Positions 44,502 to 57,132 of a DNA stretch of 64,000 bases are shown one piece after another. A model generated the notes under the pieces. It searched no databases and was not told the origin of the DNA. It was given only the letters and a program-made list of their open reading frames with translations. A program made the position numbers and the translations under genes. The stretch is from Tragulus kanchil (lineage: Eukaryota; Chordata; Mammalia; Artiodactyla; Tragulidae). Numbering within the stretch: position 1 is the stretch's first letter; every line of letters begins with the position of its first letter. The stretch lies in contig JAIOJX010000005.1 in NCBI GenBank assembly GCA_022376925.1, positions 156,999,501 to 157,063,500 on the forward strand, in the 5' to 3' direction.

Positions 44502-44702
44502 GGACAGACACATACCCTGGGAGAATGCCAGATGAAAGCAGAGATTGGGGTCGTGGATCTACAAGTCAAAGAACGCCAACATTTTCCATCCAGCCAGGAG
44601 AGAGGTGCAGAGTAGATTCTCCTTCACACTCTCAGGAGGACCCAACCTTGCCGACACCTTGACCTCAGACTTACGTGTACTGGGAGACAAGAAAGAACAG
44701 TG

Positions 44703-44817
44703 AGACAGGGGCCTCCCTGATGGTCCAGTAGTTAGGACTTCCTCTGCAGGAGGCTCAGATTTGGTCCCTAGTCAGGGACCTTAAATGGCACAAGCTTGTG
44801 TGGCATGGTCAAAAAAT
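44703..44817 (+). mobile_element. Short CHR SINE with perfect target-site duplication
   Basis: Flanked by 'gaaagaacagtg' at 44691-44702 and 44818-44829. 'ggcctccctgatggtccagt' head; 'gatttggtccctagtcaggg' box; 'gtgtggcatggtcaaaaaat' end. Confidence 0.93.
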
Positions 44818-45019
44818 GAAAGAACAGTGCGCCTAAGTTCCTGTTGTTTAAGTCGCCCAGTTTGTGCCGCTTTGTTAAAGCAGTTCTAGGAAGCAAATCC
44901 TCTGGATCCATCACCGTCAGCAAAGTGTCACCACCACCATCCCCATCATTGTCACAGTCACCCCACAGTCCTAGTGGGGTGTGCTAAGCACACAGTCCTA
45001 GTGTGCTAAGCACACGTCC

Positions 45020-45200
45020 TTGCTGGTCTGAGCACTTTACTTATCTGAGTTCATCTAATCCTCACTACCACACTATGAGGTAGGTCCCATATGACTATCC
45101 CCACTTTCCATAGAATATGCAACTGAAGCTCAGAGAGGTTAAATATCTTCCCAAAGCCACACAGCCAGAAGGTGTCTGTACATTGAACTCAACACTCCTC
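45020..45200 (-). mobile_element. MIR SINE relic, antisense
   Basis: 'tcatctaatcctcactacca', 'tatgaggtaggtcccatatg', 'ctcagagaggttaaatatct' and 'aaagccacacagccagaagg' are a clear reversed MIR. Confidence 0.85.
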
Positions 45201-45241
45201 CAGGACTACTCCTTTCCTCTCACTAATATATTGTGGTACAT

Positions 45242-45457
45242 TGTGTGTGTGCTCAATCATGTCGGACTCTTTGCAACCCCGTGGACTGTACCCCTCCAAG
45301 CTCCTCTGTCCATGGGATTTCCCAGGCAAGAATACTGGAGCAAGTTGTCATTTCCTTCTTTAGGGGATCTTCCTCACCCAGAATCAAACCCATGTCTCTT
45401 ATGTCTCCTGCACTGGCTGGGGTGTTTCTTACCAGCTGAATCACCAGGGACAGCCAT
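45242..45457 (-). mobile_element. Bov-tA SINE, antisense
   Basis: 'gctcaatcatgtcggactct', 'gggatttcccaggcaagaat', 'ggggatcttcctcacccaga' and 'tgaatcaccagggacagcc'. Confidence 0.93.
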
Positions 45458-46331
45458 TGTTCTCCCCAGCTGTCAGCCGATATGTCTATGGTCTAGGCCC
45501 TTCTGCTCCCAGAAGCCTGCTTTTATCAAGCAAATGCTTCAGCCTCCTTCTCATGTGTGTCTGGCATCTAGGGACACACAGGAGCATGTGGGGACTGGGG
45601 ACTGGGGCAGTGCCTTGCATGGAGCCCTGGTCTCAGTCCTGGTCCGTTCTTTGCCCTTAGAGTACCTGTGTCCCCACAGACAAGGTTGCGCCAGCCCTGA
45701 TGCCAGCAGCCACTGGCAGAGGTGTCAGTCACCTTTGCATGCAGTATTCAAGTGGACTGTGATATGTTTTTATTGCTCTGGTTGATAGCCAGGCTATTAG
45801 CAAGGTACATAGTAATCATGACTCAGAAGGAAACCAGTCTGGGCTGTGTGCAGGTATTCCTAAGGGCTATCAGAAAGGGCCCCGAGGGAGTCTGAATTTC
45901 CACAATTAGCAGAGCACATGGCTCCCCATGTTTCTCATTGTCCTCGACCCCGTACTCAGCACATCCACGTGCTTGTTGAATTACACTGACACATTTTCAA
46001 CCCAACCAGAGCCCCTAAACTTTATTTATCAAATTTACCTGCCCTTCTCCCATCCCTTCCCATCTTTACCTAACATGTGTTTTTAGAGTAAGTGGTGATC
46101 ACTTTCAAAAGCTCTAAGTGTTCTCAGGTTTGGGCCTGTAGTTGATACGTTCAGTCTATTGCCTGTTTGCAGAACCTGTGGGCACTTACAGACTGCAGGT
46201 GTTCACAGAGCTTGTCTTCTTTTGCAAAGCTTCTAGCTATTCACATATCTCACAGCTGTTTGCAGAGTCTACCCCTATTTTCAGAGACTCTGGTCTATAC
46301 ATTTTTTGATGTGTTTTTGTTTGTGTTTTCG
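45458..46331. other. Unique sequence, no gene recognised
   Basis: Contains repeated 'ttcacag/gtttgcag' phrases (46130-46290: 'gcctgtttgcagaacctgtg', 'gctgtttgcagagtctaccc'), a loose ~20-40 bp periodicity that continues at 47760-47880. No gene. Confidence 0.4.
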
Positions 46332-47701
46332 GAGAAGGGGGCTGCACTGAGTCTTCATTGCTGCATGTGAGCTTTCTCTAGTTGCAGCGAGTGGGGGCTA
46401 TTCTCAGGTTACAGTGCAAGGGCTTCTCATTGCAATGACTTCTCTGGTTGCAGAGCACAGGCTCTCAGCGCACAGTAGGTGCAGTATGTGTGCTCAGCGG
46501 TTGCACACGTGCTTAATTCCCTCAAGACATGTGGGGTCTCCTGGACCAGGAATCAAACACATATTTCCTGCATTGGGAGGTACATTCCTCACCACTGGAT
46601 GCCCAGAAGCCTGCTTTTATCAAGCAAATGCTTCAGCCTCCTTCTCATGTGTGTCTGGCATCTAGGGACACACAGGAGCATGTGGGGACTGGGGACTGGG
46701 GCAGTGCCTTGCATGGAGCCCTGGTCTCAGTCCTGGTCCGTTCTTTGCCCTTAGAGTACCTGTGTCCCCACAGACAAGGTTGCGCCAGCCCTGATGCCAG
46801 CAGCCACTGGCAGAGGTGTCAGTCACCTTTGCATGCAGTATTCAAGTGGACTGTGATATGTTTTTATTGCTCTGGTTGATAGCCAGGCTATTAGCAAGGT
46901 ACATAGTAATCATGACTCAGAAGGAAACCAGTCTGGGCTGTGTGCAGGTATTCCTAAGGGCTATCAGAAAGGGCCCCGAGGGAGTCTGAATTTCCACAAT
47001 TAGCAGAGCACATGGCTCCCCATGTTTCTCATTGTCCTCGACCCCGTACTCAGCACATCCACGTGCTTGTTGAATTACACTGACACATTTTCAACCCAAC
47101 CAGAGCCCCTAAACTTTATTTATCAAATTTACCTGCCCTTCTCCCATCCCTTCCCATCTTTACCTAACATGTGTTTTTAGAGTAAGTGGTGATCACTTTC
47201 AAAAGCTCTAAGTGTTCTCAGGTTTGGGCCTGTAGTTGATACGTTCAGTCTATTGCCTGTTTGCAGAACCTGTGGGCACTTACAGACTGCAGGTGTTCAC
47301 AGAGCTTGTCTTCTTTTGCAAAGCTTCTAGCTATTCACATATCTCACAGCTGTTTGCAGAGTCTACCCCTATTTTCAGAGACTCTGGTCTATACATTTTT
47401 TGATGTGTTTTTGTTTGTGTTTTCGGAGAAGGGGGCTGCACTGAGTCTTCATTGCTGCATGTGAGCTTTCTCTAGTTGCAGCGAGTGGGGGCTATTCTCA
47501 GGTTACAGTGCAAGGGCTTCTCATTGCAATGACTTCTCTGGTTGCAGAGCACAGGCTCTCAGCGCACAGTAGGTGCAGTATGTGTGCTCAGCGGTTGCAC
47601 ACGTGCTTAATTCCCTCAAGACATGTGGGGTCTCCCTGGACCAGGAATCAAACACATATTTCCTGCATTGGGAGGTACATTCCTCACCACTGGATGCCCA
47701 G
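45508..47701. repeat. Tandem near-identical duplication 15 (45508-46605 and 46602-47701)
   Basis: The offset is 1094 bp. The join falls inside a long antisense CHR SINE, whose last bases are present only in the second copy. One C-run difference lies near 46540/47634. Confidence 0.95.
46332..46605 (-). mobile_element. Long CHR SINE, antisense (copy 1, cut at join)
   Basis: 'ggctgcactgagtcttcatt', 'gctttctctagttgcagcga', 'gtggggtctcctggaccagg' and 'caccactggatgcccag'. The terminal 'ggaagtcc' is lost at the join. Confidence 0.88.
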
Positions 47702-47708
47702 GGAAGTC
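47426..47708 (-). mobile_element. Long CHR SINE, antisense (copy 2, complete)
   Basis: As 46332-46605, but reaching 'gatgcccagggaagtcctg'. Confidence 0.9.
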
Positions 47709-48552
47709 CTGAAAATGTTTTTAAAATTTCAAATCACGATTTTAAATGGTAATTGCTTTGAAATACACAGCTGTTTGCCTAACTCGAAGGTGTTTGCAGA
47801 GCCTAGAGCTGTTTGTAGAGACAGCAGTGGTTGGTAGAGCTCTTTCTGATTGGCAGCTGCTATAGTTGTGTGCAAAATCTGTTGAAGGTGATCACTCTGC
47901 CTGCTGGATGTGTGGTTTGTGGCTGGGCTTTTCTCCTCCAGCTAACAGTGGACACTTCTTATAAAGCAGAGACTGTCCAGTGCGGTGTCAAGAGATTCAA
48001 AGGTTAGTGACATGTAAGGAACGGTCCCAGGAAGAAGACGCTTTCTACACAGTTGGGCAACAGTGCTGGAACATTCACGGACCACTCCGAACAAGTCACA
48101 AAGGCACGTGAAAGAGGGGAGCTTCTCATGGGATTGACTAAACAGGTCCCCACACACATCTTGAACAGCACAGCTGCACTTCATGCAGACCCCTCCCATG
48201 CCAGACACCTGCCGGCCTCATGCCCAGAGCTCTCAAGCCACACCACCCAACCCTCTCCCTGTCCATATATTAGAACCAGTTGCACAACTACCTCTGCCCT
48301 TTCCTTTCCTCATTAACATTCCTTTCTCTCAGAGTGCTGGTCCTAGCAAACTCTCAAGCAGAAAAGAGAACCGAGAAGCAAATCCTCGACAAGTTCTTAG
48401 CCTCTGCGATGTGCTACCCTGATGGGATATTTACATTTTGAAATAAGATCTTTGAGGGCTGCCTTGCTTTCTCCCCATGGCTCACCCCCTGATGGTGAGG
48501 GTGAGGCACAGACATAGACAGCAGGCCTGAGCGGGAGCCGGGCAATGCAGCT
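47709..48552. other. Unique sequence, no gene recognised
   Basis: Short open frames (for example plus 48053-48316) have no known motif. Duplicated at 48848-49692. Confidence 0.4.
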
Positions 48553-48564
48553 GCTGTTTGTGTT

Positions 48565-48847
48565 TTCGGAGAAGGGGCTGCACTGAGTCTTCATTGCTGC
48601 ATGTGAGCTTTCTCTAGTTGCAGCAGTGGGGCTATTCTCAGGTTACAGTGCAAGGGCTTCTCATTGCAATGACTTCTCTGGTTGCAGAGCACAGGCTCTC
48701 AGCGCACAGTAGGTGCAGTATGTGTGCTCAGCGGTTGCACACGTGCTTAATTCCCTCAAGACATGTGGGGTCTCCTGGACCAGGAATCAAACACATATTT
48801 CCTGCATTGGGAGGTACATTCCTCACCACTGGATGCCCAGGGAAGTC
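48565..48847 (-). mobile_element. Long CHR SINE, antisense (copy 3)
   Basis: Third occurrence, with G-run losses (gcagcagtggggct) at its left part, near the join of duplication 16. Confidence 0.88.
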
Positions 48848-49921
48848 CTGAAAATGTTTTTAAAATTTCAAATCACGATTTTAAATGGTAATTGCTTTGA
48901 AATACACAGCTGTTTGCCTAACTCGAAGGTGTTTGCAGAGCCTAGAGCTGTTTGTAGAGACAGCAGTGGTTGGTAGAGCTCTTTCTGATTGGCAGCTGCT
49001 ATAGTTGTGTGCAAAATCTGTTGAAGGTGATCACTCTGCCTGCTGGATGTGTGGTTTGTGGCTGGGCTTTTCTCCTCCAGCTAACAGTGGACACTTCTTA
49101 TAAAGCAGAGACTGTCCAGTGCGGTGTCAAGAGATTCAAAGGTTAGTGACATGTAAGGAACGGTCCCAGGAAGAAGACGCTTTCTACACAGTTGGGCAAC
49201 AGTGCTGGAACATTCACGGACCACTCCGAACAAGTCACAAAGGCACGTGAAAGAGGGGAGCTTCTCATGGGATTGACTAAACAGGTCCCCACACACATCT
49301 TGAACAGCACAGCTGCACTTCATGCAGACCCCTCCCATGCCAGACACCTGCCGGCCTCATGCCCAGAGCTCTCAAGCCACACCACCCAACCCTCTCCCTG
49401 TCCATATATTAGAACCAGTTGCACAACTACCTCTGCCCTTTCCTTTCCTCATTAACATTCCTTTCTCTCAGAGTGCTGGTCCTAGCAAACTCTCAAGCAG
49501 AAAAGAGAACCGAGAAGCAAATCCTCGACAAGTTCTTAGCCTCTGCGATGTGCTACCCTGATGGGATATTTACATTTTGAAATAAGATCTTTGAGGGCTG
49601 CCTTGCTTTCTCCCCATGGCTCACCCCCTGATGGTGAGGGTGAGGCACAGACATAGACAGCAGGCCTGAGCGGGGAGCCGGGCAATGCAGCTGCCTAAGG
49701 GGAAGGCTCAGCCTGCAGGGCACGCCTTACTTTTTGGGCACAGCTGTAGCCAACTTGAATCTTGGTTCATCAAATCCTCTTTTCCCAATGACTTGTAGGC
49801 CTGTTTCAGAGCAAGGATGCACTAGGAAGAAGTGGTTCCAGTCTAGGCATGAACTGAAAGACGATTCTATTGGTCCTAGGCAGTGGTTGTTACTGAGTTA
49901 AAACAACTATCTCGCTATGTC

Positions 49922-50420
<499 letters not shown>

Positions 50421-50439
50421 GTTGGGTGAGTGCTGGATT

Positions 50440-50740
50440 AAGTCCCAGCCACATGGGTTCGAGTCCCAGACAGGGTTTTGGCCAGGTTTGAGTCCTGACT
50501 ACGTGGATTCAGGTCCCAAGCAGGGTTTTGGCTGGGGTTAAGCCTTAGTCACGTGGGTTTCAGTCCCAAACCAGGTTTTGGCTAGGTTTAAGCCCCAGTC
50601 ACATGGGTTCAAGTCCCAAACAGGGTTTTGGCTGGAAGTCAAGCTCAAGCCACGTGGGTTCAAGTCCCAAGCAGGGTTCGATCAGGTCTGGGCCCTGGGT
50701 TTAAGTCTCAAATCGAGGTCAAACGCTTTCACCTGTGTGC
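50440..50740 (+). repeat. Minisatellite of about 50-55 bp units next to LTR (first copy)
   Basis: About five units with 'gggttcgagtcccagac'-like boxes and 'cagggttttggcc/tagg'. Related to 14935-15255 in sequence and in position after the LTR. Copy at 51569-51869. Confidence 0.78.
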
Positions 50741-51050
50741 TTGTTTGCCTAAACATCAACTTGGACTCTGACTCAGTACATGTAATTGACACCTGTTCTG
50801 GTTCTAGTTGTCAGTTCAGAGGCTGAACCAGTTCTCCCATTTTCTGTCTCACCCTGGAATCGGTTTGCGTCCTTGGCCTGAACTTGAATCTTGGTTCATC
50901 AAATCCTCTTTTCCCAATGACTTGTAGGCCTGTTTCAGAGCAAGGATGCACTAGGAAGAAGTGGTTCCAGTCTAGGCATGAACTGAAAGACGATTCTATT
51001 GGTCCTAGGCAGTGGTTGTTACTGAGTTAAAACAACTATCTCGCTATGTC

Positions 51051-51549
<499 letters not shown>

Positions 51550-51568
51550 GTTGGGTGAGTGCTGGATT

Positions 51569-51869
51569 AAGTCCCAGCCACATGGGTTCGAGTCCCAGAC
51601 AGGGTTTTGGCCAGGTTTGAGTCCTGACTACGTGGATTCAGGTCCCAAGCAGGGTTTTGGCTGGGGTTAAGCCTTAGTCACGTGGGTTTCAGTCCCAAAC
51701 CAGGTTTTGGCTAGGTTTAAGCCCCAGTCACATGGGTTCAAGTCCCAAACAGGGTTTTGGCTGGAAGTCAAGCTCAAGCCACGTGGGTTCAAGTCCCAAG
51801 CAGGGTTCGATCAGGTCTGGGCCCTGGGTTTAAGTCTCAAATCGAGGTCAAACGCTTTCACCTGTGTGC
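51569..51869 (+). repeat. Minisatellite next to LTR (second copy)
   Basis: Duplicate of 50440-50740. Confidence 0.78.
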
Positions 51870-52006
51870 TTGTTTGCCTAAACATCAACTTGGACTCTGA
51901 CTCAGTACATGTAATTGACACCTGTTCTGGTTCTAGTTGTCAGTTCAGAGGCTGAACCAGTTCTCCCCATTTTCTGTCTCACCCCTGGAATCGGTTTGCG
52001 TCCTTG

Positions 52007-52520
52007 TCTCAGTGAAGCGTCTTTTTCCTCTCCAAGAGCTCTGAAGCTAGTCACAGCTGCCAACATTTGGGTTTTGCAGCTTGGAAACAGGAAAGGGGCA
52101 GTTGGATCCACTGGGGAGAAGGCAACTGCCAACAAACGTCATCTGCATGCTGTGACCCACCCCCCAATCTGGCTCTTCAGATTCCCGAACTCCTGGCTCT
52201 TTGTCCTCACTGCCCTCTGGGCTTCTCCTTCCAGCTGTGTCAAGAGCATCTTACATGTAAAAAGCCTAGGTGAGCTAATTATCTCTCCACCACTGCACTC
52301 TCTCTGCAATTCACGGAGCAGTCCAGATAAATGAATTCTTTCTCTCTAGGTTCCAATACCTACCTCTGAAAGATCTCATGTTCTCAGCCTTCTGTTGACT
52401 GTGCCTCGCCCCCATCTCACCCGGGCAAAACTGTAGCCACTTCCTGCTGTCACCAGTTCCTATCTGTAATCTAAACCTCAAGGATCCCCACTTGGTCAGT
52501 CAACAACAATGACTGAACAC
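52007..52520. other. Unique sequence, no gene recognised
   Basis: No recognised element. The plus frame that ends at 52334 begins inside the duplicated LTR-flanking region and is unlikely to be real. Confidence 0.4.
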
Positions 52521-52648
52521 CTAAAGGAAATGGCAACCTGCTCCAGTATTCTTGTCCAGAAAAATCCCATGGAGAGAGGAGCCCGGTGAGCTACAGTCTA
52601 CGGGGTCATGAAGAGTCGGACATGACTGAGCAACTAAATAAACAACGA
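52521..52648 (+). mobile_element. Bov-tA SINE, 5'-truncated
   Basis: 'aaaggaaatggcaacctgct', 'attcttgtccagaaaaatcc', 'agagtcggacatgactgagc' and an A-rich tail. Confidence 0.9.
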
Positions 52649-52869
52649 CAACAGTATGCCCATCACAAGGGACATCACAGAGAATTAGTCAGACACAATC
52701 ACGCTTCAAGGAGTTTGTAGACAGTAGAGTTTTTCTTTTAGTACTTGTCCAGAAAGAATGTTTCTCTGATGTTTGGTCTTTATGTTTTTAAGACACAAGC
52801 CACAGGTGGTCATTGAGAAAGAGTTTGAAAATGCACTCAAGCATAATTAGGAAAACAAAAATCACTCTC

Positions 52870-53160
52870 GTTTGTTGAGACAATTGACCCATAACATTGA
52901 GCAAGTATAAGGTAGACAACACATCAATTTGTTACATTGTATATTGCAATATGATTATCACCATAGCATGAGTTAACAACCTCCATTAATCACCTGATTA
53001 TCATTACTTTTTTTGTGGTGAGGACATTTAAGATCTAGTCTCTTAGCAACTTTGTAAAAAAAAAAAAGTTCTAAACTCCTACTATCTTCCCCCCAATCCT
53101 CTCCCCAACCCCCCAAAATATGGTTAATCTTTTGGTGTATTTCTTTCCAGACATCTTTTT
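52870..53160 (+). mobile_element. L1 3'-region fragment
   Basis: 'gtataaggtagacaacacat', 'gattatcaccatagcatgag' and 'aacctccattaatcacctg' resemble L1 3'-region sequence. Orientation and limits are approximate. Confidence 0.45.
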
Positions 53161-53322
53161 CCTATTTGAATGTTTGAAAACACCACTGATGTCCCTTCCC
53201 AGCCTTGAATGTATTTATTTATTCAGCAAGTATTCATCATTAGGCATCAGGCATTGGGCCTGGGTGCTGGGATCACAGAGATGAACAACCTAGTTGTGGA
53301 GACAGCAAAGAATCACACACAT

Positions 53323-53605
53323 TGGACTTCCTTGGTGGTCCAGTGGTTAAAAATTCACTTGACAATGCAGGGGTCATGAGTTCAATCCCTGGTCCAGGAA
53401 GATTCTACATACCTCGGGGCAACTAAGCCAGGGCATAGCAACAACTGAGCCCACGCACCTAGAACCCATCCTTTGCCACAAGAGAAGCCACCACAATGAA
53501 AAACCCATGCACCACAAGAAGAGTAACTCCCATTCTCTGCAACTAGAGAAACCCTGTCAGCAGCAATGAAAGCCCAGTGCAACCAAAGATAAATAAAATA
53601 ACACC
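53323..53605 (+). mobile_element. Long CHR (CHRL) SINE
   Basis: Sense orientation, full order visible: 'ggacttccttggtggtccag' head, 'gagttcaatccctggtccag' box, 'caacaactgagcccacgcac', 'aagagaagccaccacaatga', 'ctctgcaactagagaaaccc' and a 'gataaataaaataa' tail. Confidence 0.93.
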
Positions 53606-54221
53606 TGTTAATATATGATTCTCAATTGTGATGCTTGTCATGAAGTGAGGGTGTAGGGAAGCGTGAGTACATATGATGGGATCATGAGCTCATCTTAGGG
53701 CTTTGGGGAGGACAGAGAATTCTACTCCAAGAAAGAGTAAGGCTTGCCAGGATGGAAGTGGAGGGAAGAGTGTTTGGGGGGATAGAGACAGAATTCACGA
53801 ACAGGCTGGTATCTCCATCAGCCATGTGGGTATGGTGTCAGGGGCCCACCACACTGAAAGGAGCTCATGCAGATATTTTAATTTCTTTTAAAATCAGAAG
53901 AGAAAAATGGTCTTTTGAAGAAAACATTTTAAGTATAATATCCATGTGCTGATCTTTATATTAATCTATTTGGAAAATGTGATGTATGGAAAAAGGGACC
54001 CCACAAAGGCAGAAGTGCCTGTGAAAGTCACCACGTGATCCTGGCATGAAGGTCATGTGGCTGAATCAGGGAGAATGGCCTGAGATGGTGATGAGAGATG
54101 CGACCGGAGGGGGAGTCAGAGGTTGGGTCCACGGTCATGGTACACATGTGGGACTTTATCCTTGAACAACAGAAAAACAGAGAAATGACAAGATTAATCT
54201 CTAAAAAGAAAAAAAATTTTC
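53606..54221. other. Unassigned sequence, no gene recognised
   Basis: No SINE hallmark; short frames only. Confidence 0.4.
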
Positions 54222-54337
54222 TTCTTTTAGGCCAGGCTGCACAGCATGTGGGATCTTAGTTCCTTGATGAGGGATGGAGCCCACCCCTCTGTAGTGGTAG
54301 CAAGGAGTCTTTACCACTGGACTGCCAGGGAAATCCG
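54222..54337 (-). mobile_element. Short CHR SINE, antisense
   Basis: 'gcatgtgggatcttagttcc' and 'accactggactgccagggaa' form the reversed CHR. Confidence 0.87.
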
Positions 54338-54619
54338 AAAATTGTCTCTTTAAAAACCCACAATGCTACATCAAACCTTAAAAATATGAATATCTGAGAA
54401 TGAATCGGGTGATGGTCTAACACTATTGTGAATGCATTTACTACCACTGAAATGTAAGCTTAAATATGATTAAAGTAATAAATTTTGGTATGTATACTTT
54501 ACCACAATTAAAAAAAAAGAGGTAGTAGATAGCCATTGGTCCAGCAAAAAATGAGCCAAATTTCCTTAATATCATCAAATGTTCATTTGGTGTTCTCTTT
54601 CCCAATTGTTTCTTTAGAT

Positions 54620-54815
54620 TTTTTTTTTAAATTGAAGTATAATTTATGTACAATGTTATGTGAGTTACAGGTGTAGTACATAGTGATTCACAATTTTTAA
54701 AGGGTTATCCTCCACTTACAGTTATTATAAACTTCTGCCTATAGCCCCCATGTTGTACAATACATCCTTGTAGCTTATTTTATACAGAATAGTCTCCGCT
54801 CTGATTATTTCTTAA
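54620..54815 (+). mobile_element. L1 3'-region fragment
   Basis: 'attgaagtataatttatgta', 'gagttacaggtgtagtacat' and 'cagttattataaacttctgc' are the L1 3'-region phrases also seen near 26085. Confidence 0.65.
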
Positions 54816-55306
54816 ATGTTAGAAATTGTTAAGCTCTTCTGTTTTTAATCACTGCTAGGATCAAGAACCAAAAGAAATCTATACGTGTAATTGCTCTCTT
54901 TAAAGTTCCTTGAAATCCATGGATCTCTGCTCATTCTCCCTCCCATCCCATCTTTCCCTAGGGTGTCATTTAACATATTATTCTTCTGTCCCCTGTATTC
55001 CTGGGAATGGAGTTGTATCCAGAGACTTGATCAGATCGAAGTTCAGTTTGGGGCAAGTCTATTTCAGGGCGGTGCTGGGCACTTCCCATGGGGGCACTGC
55101 TTTGTCTCTCTTCTGGGGAGGTTGGCAGCCACTGACAGTCACTGCTTAGGATGAAGTCCATCAGGAATGGCCCTCTGTCACCAGGGGGAGAGGGGAGAGC
55201 AGACTGGAGGCTGGGGTGGCCCGCAGTGTCTCCCTGTTCATCTGGGAAGAGCTTGCCGGTGAAAGAAGGGGTAGCTGTGGTCCCTGGGCTTTTTTTCTCT
55301 CCACTA
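54816..55306. other. Unassigned sequence, no gene recognised
   Basis: Mixed composition. The minus-strand 181-codon frame at 54970-55515 reads through the neighbouring Bov-tA SINE and is rejected as a gene. Confidence 0.4.
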
Positions 55307-55320
55307 CCTCTGAGCACCAA

Positions 55321-55517
55321 TGAGCTTCCCTCAGATGGTAAAGAATCCTCCTGCAATGCGGGAGACATGGATTCAGTCCCTGAGTTGGGAAGATCCCCTG
55401 GAGGAAGGCATGGCAACCCACTTGCCTGGAGAATCCCCACGGACAGAGGAGCCTGATGGGCCACAGTCCATGAGTCACATAGAGTTGGACACAACTGAGC
55501 GACTAAGCACAACACAA
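55321..55517 (+). mobile_element. Bov-tA SINE with perfect target-site duplication
   Basis: Flanked by the 14 bp repeat 'cctctgagcaccaa' (55307-55320 and 55518-55531). It has the head 'tgagcttccctcagatggta', body 'gaagatcccctggaggaagg' and end 'aactgagcgactaagcacaa'. An internal deletion removed the 'tccagtattc' segment. Confidence 0.95.
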
Positions 55518-55769
55518 CCTCTGAGCACCAACAGTTCTCACCCTCAGTAGGGAAGCTCCCCTGTGTAAGAAGCTACTCCTGGAAAATGAAGACAACCTGA
55601 GCTGGACTTTCCTTGTGCCTTGAGTGTTCAGTGTTGAAATCAGTAGCAGGACCAGCATTGCTGTGCTCCAGCAGGTAAAAACCTGGCTTTAGATGGATAT
55701 GAGACTGGATGCTGGAGGACCAAACTCACTAGGGTCCCCCCTTGCCTAAGTGCTCAGAGGTCTCTGCCA

Positions 55770-55970
55770 TCAGACTAGCCTGGGTCCCCAGCCTGGCTTC
55801 CCACACACCAGACGGGGCAAGTGACTTCCCTCCCTGAACTGCAGTCTCCTCACAGGTAAAATGGCAATGACCAGACATGCCTTAGAAGATCCTTGTGAGG
55901 TTAAAGACAGTGATGTGTTTGAGGGCTGACTGCTGTGCCCATCACATGAGAAACGCTCAGTCCCGTGACT
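55770..55970 (+). mobile_element. MIR SINE relic
   Basis: 'caagtgacttccctccctga', 'cagtctcctcacaggtaaaa' and 'tggcaatgaccagacatgcc' follow the sense MIR core. Confidence 0.65.
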
Positions 55971-55976
55971 CATACC

Positions 55977-57132
55977 AGGCCATGGCTTAGACTAGTCCCC
56001 TCCCTGCCCTGATGGTAAGACAGTAAAGAGAAAAGGGGCTAGATTGTTCACCTTCATAAGGTCCCAACCAATGCAATGGCTTTCCCAGACCAGGTCAGCT
56101 TGGGTTGCTGAGCTAACGATAGCAAGTTTTCGGTGACCAATTTGAGGACCAGGGTGCTTTTTGACCTGGACAGGGATTCCAGTTCATTATGACATAAATA
56201 GTCCCTTAGGTGTTACGAGTCCCATAATAAGGTGTGGGGCTCCAAGCCTCTGGAGCCCCAGTGCCTGGTGAGCCATTACTCAGATACACATGGTCTCAGC
56301 TCTCCAAGGCCAAAGTCCTGTCCGAGTTCCATTTATTGCCCAGCTCACTCTTGGGTGTTGGCTCAGGAGGCAGAAATTCCAGGAATCTCAATTCCTCCTT
56401 CCTCTTGGCATCCTCCTCATCCTCCTCCCCTGCCCGCCCCCTTCTCCACCAATCCCCAGGTTCCTCTGCCATCTGAAAGACAAGTGGCCAATTGTCCTGG
56501 GATCTTTATGTCTCTCAAGGGCATCCTTAGGGTGCGGCCAGATGGGGCTGAAACAATGGGCTTGAATGAAGCCTTCCGGGGTGGCTTAGAGCTGCCAATG
56601 GGTGAGGGAGGCAAGCCAGGAGTGGTTCCTGGGTGAGCCAAGGACTTGGGCAGCAGGGGTGGAAGGCAGTGTATCCCCGGTGCTGAACTCCCTCCGGAAT
56701 GCTGTGGGTTTCACCTACAGCAGCATAAAAAAGGAGAGTTCTGAACACAGGGATGAGCCCCCAGAGCTTCTTAACATCTCTGGAGCTCTCCTGCCCCTGC
56801 TCCTGTCGTCCTTCCTGTCCCCACTGTCTCTCCTCTGGACTGTTGCCATCACATCCAAGAGGGCACAGCTGCCTGGATGACCTCTTGAACATGTGACAGT
56901 AATCAGGACCCTTCTGCTTAAAGCACTCCCAGGCAGAGTGCTTAAACTTATTTTTGATTCACACACGCCTCTGGCTGCCTGGTGAAGCCCATGGACTTCT
57001 TCCTAGTAAAATGTTTTGAAATGCCTAAAATAAAATGTGCTGTGTCCCAAAGGCAACCAATTATATCAAAACACAATCGTCAAAATAGTTCTTAAAAATA
57101 AGGTCTGTGTATAGTAATATGCATGCATGCTA
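55977..57132. other. Unique sequence (first copy of duplication 18), no gene recognised
   Basis: Open frames of up to 134 codons differ from those in the second copy because of G-run indels, which argues against coding function. No domain is recognisable. Confidence 0.4.

Larger units (their letters stand above)
47412..49694. repeat. Tandem near-identical duplication 16 (47412-48554 and 48555-49694)
   Basis: The offset is 1143 bp falling to 1139 bp, from G-run losses in the first 80 bp of the second copy. The left copy starts inside the right copy of duplication 15, so the long CHR SINE appears three times (about 46332, 47426 and 48565). Confidence 0.95.

Noticed and set aside
45117..45785. 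Longest open frame, 222 codons
   Set aside because: It reads through a MIR and an antisense Bov-tA SINE. The typical SINE-encoded peptide (for example CNPVDCTPPSS-type in a neighbouring frame) recurs in many loci.
54970..55515. 181-codon minus-strand frame
   Set aside because: A large part is Bov-tA SINE sequence read in reverse.
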